Part shown: one piece after another, positions 56,922 through 64,000 of the stretch
Numbering within the stretch: position 1 is the first letter of the stretch
How the letters are laid out: each line of letters opens with the position of its first letter
Source: Roseiarcus sp963833955
GTDB lineage: Bacteria; Pseudomonadota; Alphaproteobacteria; Rhizobiales; Beijerinckiaceae
Length of the DNA stretch: 64,000 bases
NCBI GenBank assembly: GCA_963833955.1
Contig: CAWHZY010000002.1
Span: 1-64,000 of the forward strand
Direction of reading: 5' to 3'
Translations under genes and position numbers: made by a program
Notes under the pieces: generated by a model
Seen by the model: only the letters and a program-made list of their open reading frames with translations
What the model was told of the DNA's origin: nothing
Databases searched by the model: none

Positions 56922-57797
56922 CTATTCCGCCGCCTTGCCGACCATCTTGCCTCTCGCCGCCACGTAAAGCCCGCTGCCGATGATGATGGCGTTGCCGATG
57001 ACGATCGGCGGCGTGGGGACGTCGCGCCAGATCAGCCACCCTAAGATCGCGGCCCACAAGAGCCCCGTATATTGCAGCGGAGCCAGCACCGCGACGCGGG
57101 CGAAACCCAGCGCCCGAACGACGCAGATGATGCAGATCATCGCCACCACGCCGACAAGGAACATGAGGCCGAGGTCGAAGAGACTTGGCGTCGTCCACGA
57201 CCAGGGAATGGTCGCCGCGCCGATCAGGCCGGAGCCTACAAACTGCCACAATACGAGCGGCGCCCAGTGGATGCCCCGGAGATCGCGGGTGATCGTCTGG
57301 CTGAGCGCATAGGCGATCGCTCCGAGGAGCGCGATCGGCGCGGCCCAGGACAGCACCTGCGGCGAGGGCCTCAGCGCGATGAGGACGCCGACGAAGCCGA
57401 CCAGGACCGCGATCCAGCGAAAGCGCTCGACCTTTTCGCCAAGCAGCGGCGCGGACAGCGCCGTGATGATGAGGGGCGTCGCCATATAGAAGGTCATGAC
57501 GTCGGCGAGCGGCATATAGCGAGTGGCGTAGTAGAAGGCGAAGGTGTCCGCAGCCGCGCACAGGACCCGCAGGACCTGAAGCCCGGGTCGGCGTGGATCG
57601 ATCAGTTTGACACGCAGCGAAAGGACCAGCGGCGCAAGCACCGCGACCGCGCCGATCGTCCGCAGCAGCATGAGTTGGCCGACGCCATAATCCGCGACAA
57701 GCCATTTGCCGAGCGCGTCGTTGACCGCGAACATCGCGACGCCGGCGAGATAAAGGAGGACGCCGAGGCCCGCGGTTCCGGAGCGAGGGATCGGCAT
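56922..57797 (-). CDS. EamA/DMT-family transporter
   Basis: 291-residue ten-helix membrane protein with two EamA repeats: LLYLAGVAMFAVNDALGKWL at the start, FYYATRYMPLADVMTFYMAT (EmrE-like), FVGVLIALRPS, and VAVLAPLQYTGLLWAAILGW at the end. The substrate is not predictable. ATG at 57797 is preferred to a longer frame because the helix starts right after it. It is complete, without frameshift. Confidence 0.9.
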   Translation of the reverse strand: MPIPRSGTAGLGVLLYLAGVAMFAVNDALGKWLVADYGVGQLMLLRTIGAVAVLAPLVLSLRVKLIDPRRPGLQVLRVLCAAADTFAFYYATRYMPLADVMTFYMATPLIITALSAPLLGEKVERFRWIAVLVGFVGVLIALRPSPQVLSWAAPIALLGAIAYALSQTITRDLRGIHWAPLVLWQFVGSGLIGAATIPWSWTTPSLFDLGLMFLVGVVAMICIICVVRALGFARVAVLAPLQYTGLLWAAILGWLIWRDVPTPPIVIGNAIIIGSGLYVAARGKMVGKAAE

Positions 57798-57912
57798 GGA
57801 ATCCTGGAGGTCCGGCGGTCGTTGGTCGGCGCCCCGCAGGCCCATCGCGCGCCAAGCGGAAGACCAGGAAAACCTCTTGAGACCTAAGGTCCTGGCAGGG
57901 CCGGACCGCGGC

Positions 57913-57935
57913 GGGGCTCGCTGTCCGCGAGCCCC
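57913..57935 (-). terminator. hairpin after rpsD, possible terminator
   Basis: GGGGCTCGC pairs with GCGAGCCCC around a five-base loop ten bases past the rpsD stop; no T-run, so moderate. Confidence 0.5.
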
Positions 57936-57945
57936 GAACCAATCG

Positions 57946-58563
57946 TCAGCGCGAGTAGAATTCGATCACCAGGTTCGGTTCCATATGCGTCGGATACGGC
58001 ACCTCCGAGAGCCCGGGAACGCGAGAGAGTTTGGCCGTGCCCTTGGCGTGATCGACTTCGACATAGTCGGGCACGTCCCGCTCGGCCAGCGCGTTGGCCT
58101 CGAGCACCAGCGGCATTTGACGCGAGGCTTCCTTGATCTCGATCAGGTCGCCGACCTTCACCTGATAGGAGGGAATGTTCACCCGCCGACCGTTGACCCG
58201 GATGTGGCCGTGGTTGACGAACTGGCGCGCCGCGAACACGGTCGGCACGAATTTGGCCCGGTAGATCACGGCGTCGAGCCGGCGCTCGAGCAGGCCAATG
58301 AGGTTGGCGCTCGAGTCGCCCTTGAGGCGGAGCGCCTCGACGTAATAAGAGTGGAACTGGCGCTCAGAAATATTGCCGTAATAGCCCTTGACCTTCTGCT
58401 TGGCCTTGAGCTGGGTGCCAAAGTCGGTCGCCTTGCCCTTGCGGCGCTGGCCATGCTGGCCCGGCCCGTATTCACGCTTGTTGAAGGGGCTGCGAGGGCG
58501 CCCTCAAATGTTCTCGCCCATCCGGCGATCGATCTTGTACTTCGCTTCCGCGCGCTTCGTCAT
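57946..58563 (-). CDS. rpsD: 30S ribosomal protein S4 with in-frame TGA at codon 20
   Basis: S4 organises 16S rRNA folding and represses its own operon. The frame MTKRAEAKYKIDRRMGENI is followed by TGA (58504-58506), then GRPRSPFNKREYGPGQHGQR and the S4 domain (RLDAVIYRAKFVPTVFAARQ, VNGRRVNIPSYQVKVGDLIE) to the end VIEFYSR, about 205 residues. The TGA stands exactly where other S4 proteins have Trp (NIWGRP), a single G to A change. An essential gene is unlikely to be broken, so a sequence error is favoured. Confidence 0.92.
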
Positions 58564-58810
58564 CGCGATTCCTCTTAAAATCGGTCCAGGTTACGAGGAA
58601 CGCGCCCTCCTCTGCGCTTGAAAGAGCGCCGACAGGCTTTTAGCCGAGCAAGGCGTAAAAGCCACGGGTGCGTCAAACGACAAACGCGCTCTCGTGCCCG
58701 AGAGCGCGCGTGAAGTTGCCGGCTTCCCTAGAGTGGCCGGCCGCGGCTGTCAAATCTGTTGGGGGCGAGGCCCGGGCTCCGGATCCGGGTTGATTTGACT
58801 TAACGGGTTG

Positions 58811-59191
58811 GATCATGAGGACTTCGGCGAGCCTGTTGACGTCCCAGGTCGCGATTTTTCTTCGAAGCTTGAGGGGGGCTTGGTTGGCCGTCGGCGGGGT
58901 TTGACGGGGAGGTTCGGCGGGTCGCTGAATGGCGGCGCGGCGCTGAGCTTTGTTGAAGGCGAACTTGCGCACCACCGCCATGTTTTGCGCGCCGTGGCGC
59001 TTGCGCACAGGCGACAGGTCCTCCTGGAAGGTGGCGTCGAGGGTCCAGTGCGGCGTGTTCTCGATGCCCCAGTGAAAGCGGGTGTTCCGTGCAAGCCCGG
59101 CGGCGGAACGAGCGCTGGATGTGATGCAATAGCGAACGTCGAACCGGGAGCGATCCTTCAACTCGGTCCTGGCTTCGACCCTCTTCCGGTT
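58811..59191 (-). pseudogene. ISAs1-family transposase C-terminal remnant
   Basis: SRFDVRYCITS, then RFHWGIENTPHWTLDATFQE and HGAQNMAVVRKFAFNKAQR match the last third of ISAs1 (H-repeat) transposases, including the catalytic Glu of HWGIEN. The N-terminal two thirds are missing and no inverted repeats are seen. It lies between rpsD and pth. Confidence 0.75.
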
Positions 59192-59234
59192 GTATCGGCG
59201 GCTGCTTGCGGCGGAGCCCGCCCCGGGCGATCCG

Positions 59235-59831
59235 TCAGGCGCTGGGCTTCTCGCCGAAGCCCGCCGCCTCGATGGCCAGATGGGTCTTGTTCTGGAAGCT
59301 CGCGTCCTGGCCCGCGGCCAAGAGAGGGACAGCCTCGGCGATCGCGCGGCAGACGGCCTCGACCCAGCCAGCCTCCGATTTGGCGAAGTCATTCAGGACA
59401 TAATTGTGGACGAGCGCCTTGTCGCCCGGATGGCCGATGCCGATCCTGACCCGCTTGTAGCCGGCGCCGACATGGGCGGTGATCGAACGCAGGCCATTGT
59501 GGCCGGCGTCGCCGCCGCCGACCTTGACCCTCACCTTGCCCGGCGCGAGATCGAGCTCGTCGTGGATGACGACGAGCGCGCCGATATCGAGCTTCGCGTA
59601 GCGCAAAGCTTCGCCGACGCTGCGTCCGGAATCGTTCATATAGGTCTGCGGCTTGAGCAGCATGACCCGCTCGTCGCCAATCAGGCCGTCCGCCGTCAAT
59701 CCCTGATGGCGGGCGCGAAAGGGGCCGAACCGGCTCCCCTCGGCGATCGCCTCAACCGCCATGAAGCCGATGTTGTGGCGGTTGCGCGCGTATCGAGCGC
59801 CCGGATTGCCGAGTCCCGCAATGACCAGCAT
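59235..59831 (-). CDS. pth: peptidyl-tRNA hydrolase
   Basis: 198-residue enzyme recycling tRNA from stalled peptidyl-tRNA. Seen: MLVIAGLGNPGARYARNRHN with the catalytic His, LLKPQTYMNDSGRSVGEAL, VIHDELDLAPGKVRVKVGGG and GHNGLRSI. It is downstream of rplY on the same strand, 89 bases away, the usual pairing in alphaproteobacteria. Intact. Confidence 0.95.
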   Translation of the reverse strand: MLVIAGLGNPGARYARNRHNIGFMAVEAIAEGSRFGPFRARHQGLTADGLIGDERVMLLKPQTYMNDSGRSVGEALRYAKLDIGALVVIHDELDLAPGKVRVKVGGGDAGHNGLRSITAHVGAGYKRVRIGIGHPGDKALVHNYVLNDFAKSEAGWVEAVCRAIAEAVPLLAAGQDASFQNKTHLAIEAAGFGEKPSA

Positions 59832-59920
59832 GGGGTCCCCGATCGATCAGCCTGAGCCGCTCGTCCGGCGCCGCGTCGAAGCGCCCGCGCCGGCCGGGCC
59901 TCGATCGACGCGCTTGGCCG

Positions 59921-60655
59921 TTACTTCTTGGCGGCTGGCTTGGCGGCGGCGGGAGCGGCTGCACCTTTCGCCGGGGCGGCGGCGGCGCCCTTGCCGGCTC
60001 CGGCTGCAGGCGCGGCGCCGGCCGCCGGCGCGGCGGCCCCTGCTGCGGGCGCGGCTGCGGCCCCCGCTGCGGGCGTCTCCTCGACCATGACCGTCGGCGG
60101 GACGATCGTCACCACCGTCAAGCTAGCCGTGCCGGCGATCGGCCGGCAGCCTTCAGGCAGCTTGAGCGCCGACACATGCACCGAATCGTGGAAATCCATG
60201 CCCGCGAGGTCGATGGTGATCGATTCCGGAATGTCGTCGGCGGGCGCCATGACTTCGACCGTATGCAGCACCAGATTGACCGCGCCGCCCTTTTTCAATC
60301 CGGGCGAAGCTTCGCGATTGGCGACATGCACAGGGATGCCGATGCGCACGCTCGAACCCGGCGCAAGACGGAGAAAATCGACATGAACCGGCCGGTCGGT
60401 GACGACGTCGAGCTGATAATCGCGCGGCAGAACCCGCTCCTTGCGCCCATCGAGTTCGAGCTCGAAAATCGAGGTCAGGAAGTGGCCGGCGTAGATGAAC
60501 TTGTTGACGTCCTTGTAGTCGACCGAGATCGGCTCGGGTTTGACGCCGCCGCCATAGATGACGGCTGGAACACGGCCCTCGCGACGAACGGAGCGGGCGG
60601 CCCCCTTGCCTGTCCCGCTGCGCGTCACGGCCGCGAGTTGCTTGATCGCTGCCAT
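59921..60655 (-). CDS. rplY: 50S ribosomal protein L25/general stress protein Ctc
   Basis: 244 residues. The N-terminal L25 domain (residues 1-95: LAAVTRSGTGKGAARSVRRE, GRVPAVIYGGG, HVDFLRL) binds 5S rRNA. The beta-rich Ctc domain (residues 100-185) carries MDFHDSVHVSALKLPEG. A low-complexity Ala/Pro/Gly tail (residues 190-244) is typical of Hyphomicrobiales. The start at 60655 is the ATG of MAAIKQLAAVTRSG, 3 bases after an ATAAT stretch; a GGACATTAT lies upstream. Intact. Confidence 0.95.
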   Translation of the reverse strand: MAAIKQLAAVTRSGTGKGAARSVRREGRVPAVIYGGGVKPEPISVDYKDVNKFIYAGHFLTSIFELELDGRKERVLPRDYQLDVVTDRPVHVDFLRLAPGSSVRIGIPVHVANREASPGLKKGGAVNLVLHTVEVMAPADDIPESITIDLAGMDFHDSVHVSALKLPEGCRPIAGTASLTVVTIVPPTVMVEETPAAGAAAAPAAGAAAPAAGAAPAAGAGKGAAAAPAKGAAAPAAAKPAAKK

Positions 60656-60819
60656 GATAATGTCCTTTATTTTGTCAGTCGCGCCCTGCCTCCAGGGGTG
60701 TCGGATTGGGCCGCGAGACGCCGGCTTATAGAGAAGAGGGGTGATCGGAGCAAGCGCGGCGGCGCCTTGCTTTTGTCGGCCCATCCTCGCAAAGGCTTTG
60801 CTCTGGAGACAAGGACACC

Positions 60820-62253
60820 ATGACGGGCGCATCGGCGAACAACGAAAACTGGCGGACTGAGAAAGACGCGCTCGGCGAGGTGCAAGTGCCAGCCGAGCAT
60901 TTGTGGGGCGCGCAGACCGAGCGCTCCCGGCTCAATTTTGTCATCGGGGTCGAGCGGCATCGCTGGGGGCGACCGGTCATCCGCGCGTTTGGCGTGTTGA
61001 AGAAATGCGCCGCGCTGGCCAATCTCGAGCTCGGACAATTGTCGAAGGAAAAGACCGATCTCATCGTCGGGGCGTCTCAGGATGTCATCGACGGCAAGCT
61101 CGACCAGGAGTTTCCCCTGGTCGTGTTTCAGACCGGGTCCGGCACGCAATCCAACATGAACGCCAATGAAGTGATCGCCAACCGGGCCATTCAGATGGCG
61201 GGCGGCGTGATCGGGTCGAAAAAGCCCATCCATCCGAACGACGACGTCAATCACAGTCAGTCGTCCAACGACGTGTTCCCGACCGTCATGCATATCGCGA
61301 CGGTCGAGCGGATCAGGGCCGCGCTCTTGCCGGCCGTCGCGCAATTGCGCGATACGCTCGACGCCAAGTCGAAGGCCTTTTCCCATATCGTGATGGTCGG
61401 CCGCACGCATTTGCAGGACGCGACGCCCTTGACGTTGGGCCAGGTGATTTCGGGCTGGGCGGCCCAGCTCGAGCAGGCGATGGCGGGAATTGAGCGCGCT
61501 TGCCAGGGGCTGATGCCGCTCGCGATCGGCGGAACGGCGGTTGGCACCGGATTGAACGCCGACCCGCGTTTCGGCGAGACGGTCGCGCGGATGCTCTCGG
61601 AGGAGACAGGCGAGCCGTTCACCTCGGCGCCCAACAAATTCGCGGCCTTGTCGGCTGACGACGCGATGGTCAATGTCAGCGCTGCGCTCCGCACCCTGGC
61701 CGGCGCCTGCATGAAGATCGCCAATGACATCCGTCTCTATGTCAGCGGTCCGCGTGCGGGCATCGGCGAACTGAGGATCCCGGAAAACGAGCCCGGCTCC
61801 TCGATCATGCCGGGAAAGATCAATCCCACCCAGTCCGAAGCCTTGACCATGGTCGCCGTGCACGTGTTCGGCAATGACGTAGCCGTTGGCATGGCCGGGG
61901 CGCAGGGCCACTTTCAGCTTAACGTGTTCAAGCCGGTCATCCTGCACAATGTGCTCGAGTCGGCGCAGCTTCTGGCCGATGGCTGCCTCTCGTTTGACGA
62001 GCATTGCGCCTCCGGCATCGAGCCGAACGAGAAGCGGATCAAGGAGCATCTCGACACTTCGCTGATGCTGGTGACGGCGCTCAACCCGCATATCGGCTAC
62101 GAGAAGGCGGCTCAGATCGCGATCAAGGCCCATCGCGAGGACACGAGCCTCCGAGACGCGGCGCTCGAGCTTGGGTTTGTCACGGGCGAGCAATTCGACG
62201 AATGGGTCCGTCCTGAGGACATGATCCATCCGCTCGCCATCGACGAGAAATGA
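60820..62253 (+). CDS. fumC: class II fumarate hydratase
   Basis: 477-residue oxygen-stable fumarase of the citric acid cycle. Seen: HLWGAQTERSRLNFVIG, TGSGTQSNMNANEVIANRA, HPNDDVNHSQSSNDVFPTVM, the catalytic His in VGRTHLQDATPLTLGQ, and the signature GSSIMPGKINPTQSE with the mobile-loop Ser. Length and start fit the family. Repeats R1 copy D and R2 copy 2 lie directly downstream. Confidence 0.96.
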   Translation: MTGASANNENWRTEKDALGEVQVPAEHLWGAQTERSRLNFVIGVERHRWGRPVIRAFGVLKKCAALANLELGQLSKEKTDLIVGASQDVIDGKLDQEFPLVVFQTGSGTQSNMNANEVIANRAIQMAGGVIGSKKPIHPNDDVNHSQSSNDVFPTVMHIATVERIRAALLPAVAQLRDTLDAKSKAFSHIVMVGRTHLQDATPLTLGQVISGWAAQLEQAMAGIERACQGLMPLAIGGTAVGTGLNADPRFGETVARMLSEETGEPFTSAPNKFAALSADDAMVNVSAALRTLAGACMKIANDIRLYVSGPRAGIGELRIPENEPGSSIMPGKINPTQSEALTMVAVHVFGNDVAVGMAGAQGHFQLNVFKPVILHNVLESAQLLADGCLSFDEHCASGIEPNEKRIKEHLDTSLMLVTALNPHIGYEKAAQIAIKAHREDTSLRDAALELGFVTGEQFDEWVRPEDMIHPLAIDEK

Positions 62254-62290
62254 CGGCGCGCAGCCGGCCTGATCGCCTTCCAGGGCTCGG

Positions 62291-62413
62291 CGAATAAACG
62301 CCTGTAAACGTGAATAAACGTCAGTAAGGGCTAATAAGCGCTAGTAAAATAGCTGGCGCTTACTAGCGTTTATTTTTCCGAATCGGGGCTTTTCAATGGG
62401 TTACGGCCGATTC
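62291..62413. repeat. dispersed repeat R1, copy D
   Basis: A left array of TAAACG/TAAGCG words forms the stem TAAGCGCTAG against CTGGCGCTTA. The right block GAATCG (62380) ... GCTTTTCAATGGGTTACG ... CGATTC (62408) is the clearest copy of the conserved part. Compared with copy B, TAAACG/CGTTTA has become TAAGCG/CGCTTA, a compensated change. Confidence 0.8.
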
Positions 62414-62450
62414 AACTCAGAGAAACCTCTATCACGAGCTGTCCGCATCG

Positions 62451-62549
62451 AATACCAAGACGCGATGATCGGAACCGATCATCGCTTTATGGCCGAAGCG
62501 CGAATGCGCGCCCGCGCCGTTGCGCGGGTTTGAGCGCGATGAGTCGCGC
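62451..62549. repeat. dispersed repeat R2, copy 2
   Basis: Nearly identical to 35463-35562, with the perfect palindrome GATGATCGGAACCGATCATC. It begins about 38 bases after R1 copy D. The rest of this gap (to 62690) shows nothing recognised. Confidence 0.85.
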
Positions 62550-62690
62550 TCAGATAGAATTGGTGGAACGCGTTCCATCGCTCCAGCTCTCCCTCATCGA
62601 CAGATCCGTCGGAAGCGCCCTCAATCCGGCTAGAAAGAAGATGCATAGCACGGTTTCGGATATTTAGCAATCAATTGCTCGCCTCCATCC

Positions 62691-63683
62691 CTAGCTGGAG
62701 GCTGCTCTCTTGGTCGCCTTGTCGTCCGGACTGGGGCCCGCCCCTTTGAGGCGGACGATCGACTGGAGCATGTCGAACCAGAACGGCGCGCCGAACAGCG
62801 CCGCGACCGCGGTGATGAACCACCCAAGGAGCGGGCGGTACGACAAGGAAGGAGGGGCGAGCCAGAGCGGCGCCCAGTGTCCCTGATTGTCCTGGAGGTC
62901 GAGGAAATGTCCGGGCGCCCATCCAACCGGAAAGCCCTCTTGAGCGATGGCGCTCAGGGCGGCGAACACCTGTTCGCCATTCGTGATCGCCTCGCCCATG
63001 GTTTTTGGGTCGCTTGCCGGAAATTGGGCGATCTTGAGTTTTTCGGCGAGGGCCGGCTCGCCCCATAGAACTGTTCCAACCCGGATCGTGTCGAGGTTGA
63101 CGGCAAACGCGGCTATGAGGGCGATGACGAAGGTCATCCATTGCGTCCGTCGCTTGAACTCACCGCTCAGCCGATCCATCCCGTTGGCGAACCAATCGGC
63201 AAGATCGTTCCTGAGGCGATCGATGTCGCCGCCGCAGCGGGTGACCATTCCCTGAAGCAACTGCTTGATCTGCGGATCGATGTTTCCGGCCTCGGCGCTT
63301 AGCGTATCCATACGCGCCTTGAGCTCGGCCGCGGCCTGAACCGCCGGCGCCTGAGCGGCGGCGGCCGGCGTTGCGGCCGAAAGGCCGGTGATGTCGAGCA
63401 GCGCCTCGGCGAACTGCGTTTTGTTGATATAGGCCGGCGCGTTCTTGAGCGGATCGGCGGCTCCCGGCCCGAGCGGGCTGACGAGCGCGTGCGCGTAGAG
63501 CTCCTTGGCAAGCCCGGTGAAATTGGGATCATTGACAAGCGCCATGATCCCGGTCCGCAGGTTTTTCACTCGGACATTGAGGATCGAGTTGATCGCCTCC
63601 ACCGCGGCGCTCGTGAACAGGCTGACCGCGAGGAAGCCGAAAATGATCCCCGCCGCCACGTCAAGAATGGTGCTGCCAAACAT
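62691..63683 (-). CDS. membrane protein of unknown function
   Basis: 330 residues. N-terminal helix (ILDVAAGIIFGFLAVSLFTS), an Ala-rich soluble part with coiled-coil tendency (residues 100-150), a middle helix (WMTFVIALIAAFAVNLDTIR) and a C-terminal helix (LLGWFITAVAALFGAPFWFD). It is of a family of bacterial inner-membrane proteins of similar layout without assigned role. The ATG at 63683 starts the first helix; GGGGAGGACC is upstream. Not frameshifted. Confidence 0.8.
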   Translation of the reverse strand: MFGSTILDVAAGIIFGFLAVSLFTSAAVEAINSILNVRVKNLRTGIMALVNDPNFTGLAKELYAHALVSPLGPGAADPLKNAPAYINKTQFAEALLDITGLSAATPAAAAQAPAVQAAAELKARMDTLSAEAGNIDPQIKQLLQGMVTRCGGDIDRLRNDLADWFANGMDRLSGEFKRRTQWMTFVIALIAAFAVNLDTIRVGTVLWGEPALAEKLKIAQFPASDPKTMGEAITNGEQVFAALSAIAQEGFPVGWAPGHFLDLQDNQGHWAPLWLAPPSLSYRPLLGWFITAVAALFGAPFWFDMLQSIVRLKGAGPSPDDKATKRAASS

Positions 63684-63851
63684 GGAACGGTCCTCCCCTC
63701 GGTTGAAATCCTCTGAACTTTTAGCTCGAGGGTCTCAACTCAAAAGTGAGGCCGATCACAATCCAAACGTCGCCGCCAAGGCAACCGCGAAAGATCGGCG
63801 GGCCAAATCCTTAGTCGCAGACCATGCCCGCGATCACCCTGCCAGGCCGGC

Positions 63852-63998
63852 CTACGAGCTCTGCGAGGCGCAAGCAGCGACGCCATATGCTTTGAGAAAC
63901 ACGTCGACCCCGGCCTCGACCGAGGCTTCGATGTCCTCGCGGCTGAGCGAGTCGACCACTCCGAACAGGAGGCGCTTGTAAACATAGCTCTGGCAGAG
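63852..63998 (-). CDS. probable TetR-family regulator, C-terminal fragment
   Basis: 48 residues from the window edge: LCQSYVYKRLLFGVVDSLSR, then EDIEASVEAGVDVFLKAYGV and a TAG. The helical end VDVFLKAYG is common in TetR/AcrR regulators, but the DNA-binding half is outside the window, so the assignment is tentative. It is upstream of the membrane protein on the same strand. Confidence 0.45.
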   Translation of the reverse strand, partial: LCQSYVYKRLLFGVVDSLSREDIEASVEAGVDVFLKAYGVAACASQSS

Positions 63999-64000
63999 AT

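Noticed and set aside
57946..58563. Genetic code change with TGA as Trp
   Set aside because: Several intact genes here end in TGA at the expected position, for example gcdH and fumC, so recoding of TGA across the genome is not supported.
60667..62229. Open frame of 520 codons opposite fumC
   Set aside because: fumC is fully conserved on the plus strand; the reverse frame is a compositional artefact.
62479..62670. 63-codon minus-strand frame starting MLNIRNRAMHLLSS
   Set aside because: Its second half is repeat R2, no ribosome-binding site is evident and no homology is recognised.
1..64000. CRISPR array
   Set aside because: No regularly spaced direct repeats with unique spacers were found; the only tandem repeat is the coding minisatellite in uvrB.

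Overview
The window is GC-rich bacterial chromosome with dense genes on both strands. It looks like an alphaproteobacterium of the Hyphomicrobiales, possibly near the methylotrophic Beijerinckiaceae/Methylocystaceae. The reasons are the quinoprotein-relay genes (CXXCW rhodanese, zinc metallohydrolase, SoxYZ-like carrier), glutaryl-CoA dehydrogenase beside a CaiB-type CoA-transferase, PEP-CTERM proteins, a long Ala/Pro-rich L25 tail and the general gene style. No rRNA, tRNA or CRISPR array was recognised, so the genus cannot be fixed. The standard code is used: TGA is a normal stop in many genes.

Layout. 0-8 kb: dihydroorotase (cut by the window edge), the folate-binding protein YgfZ, a ribose/xylose-type sugar ABC transporter and a slipin/NfeD pair. 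7.8-9.4 kb: an IS1380 element that appears to have landed in a GIY-YIG gene. 10-15 kb: universal stress protein, GlsB-like membrane protein, superoxide dismutase, a LOG-family hydrolase and a glutarate/glutaryl-CoA pair. 15.9-27.4 kb: a decayed SnoaL-like gene, two flavoprotein oxidoreductases, cold-shock protein, xylulokinase, MarC, a membrane-fused spermidine-synthase-like protein, a sterol-desaturase-like enzyme, an EamA exporter and a short-chain dehydrogenase. 27.6-31 kb: orphan glycosyltransferase-like and secreted proteins, a duplicated small ORF and an aldo/keto reductase. 31.2-35.5 kb: a TPR/beta-barrel protein followed by a FecR-domain protein whose C-terminus resembles a transferrin-binding-protein barrel. 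This Slam-like pair is the best candidate here for an undescribed system. 35.6-42.8 kb: a periplasmic deacetylase-like protein, an IS110-family element, an AGE epimerase, a dead UDP-glucose dehydrogenase tail, then a GDP-mannose-dehydrogenase-type enzyme translationally coupled to a GT4 glycosyltransferase (surface polysaccharide). 43.3-44.9 kb: an AT-richer PD-(D/E)XK-like orphan. 45-50.6 kb: uvrB, a DUF4239-type membrane protein, a DNA alkyl-transferase and a PEP-CTERM protein. 50.7-53.2 kb: O-acetylhomoserine sulfhydrylase joined in frame to a CoA-binding domain, with a duplicated gene tail downstream. 53.2-55.9 kb: the quinoprotein-relay genes. 56-64 kb: PEP-CTERM protein, EamA transporter, rpsD, pth, rplY, fumC, an unknown membrane protein and a probable TetR fragment.

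Two dispersed, structured repeat families run through the window: R1 at 15.4, 27.4, 43.1 and 62.3 kb, and R2 at 35.5 and 62.5 kb. BOX/ERIC-like repeats lie at 11.7, 36.7 and 53.9 kb.

Caution on quality. About sixteen genes, including the housekeeping gene uvrB, carry single-base frameshifts, and rpsD carries an in-frame TGA where tryptophan is expected. The simplest explanation is uncorrected sequencing or assembly error, so broken genes are described by their reconstructed product.
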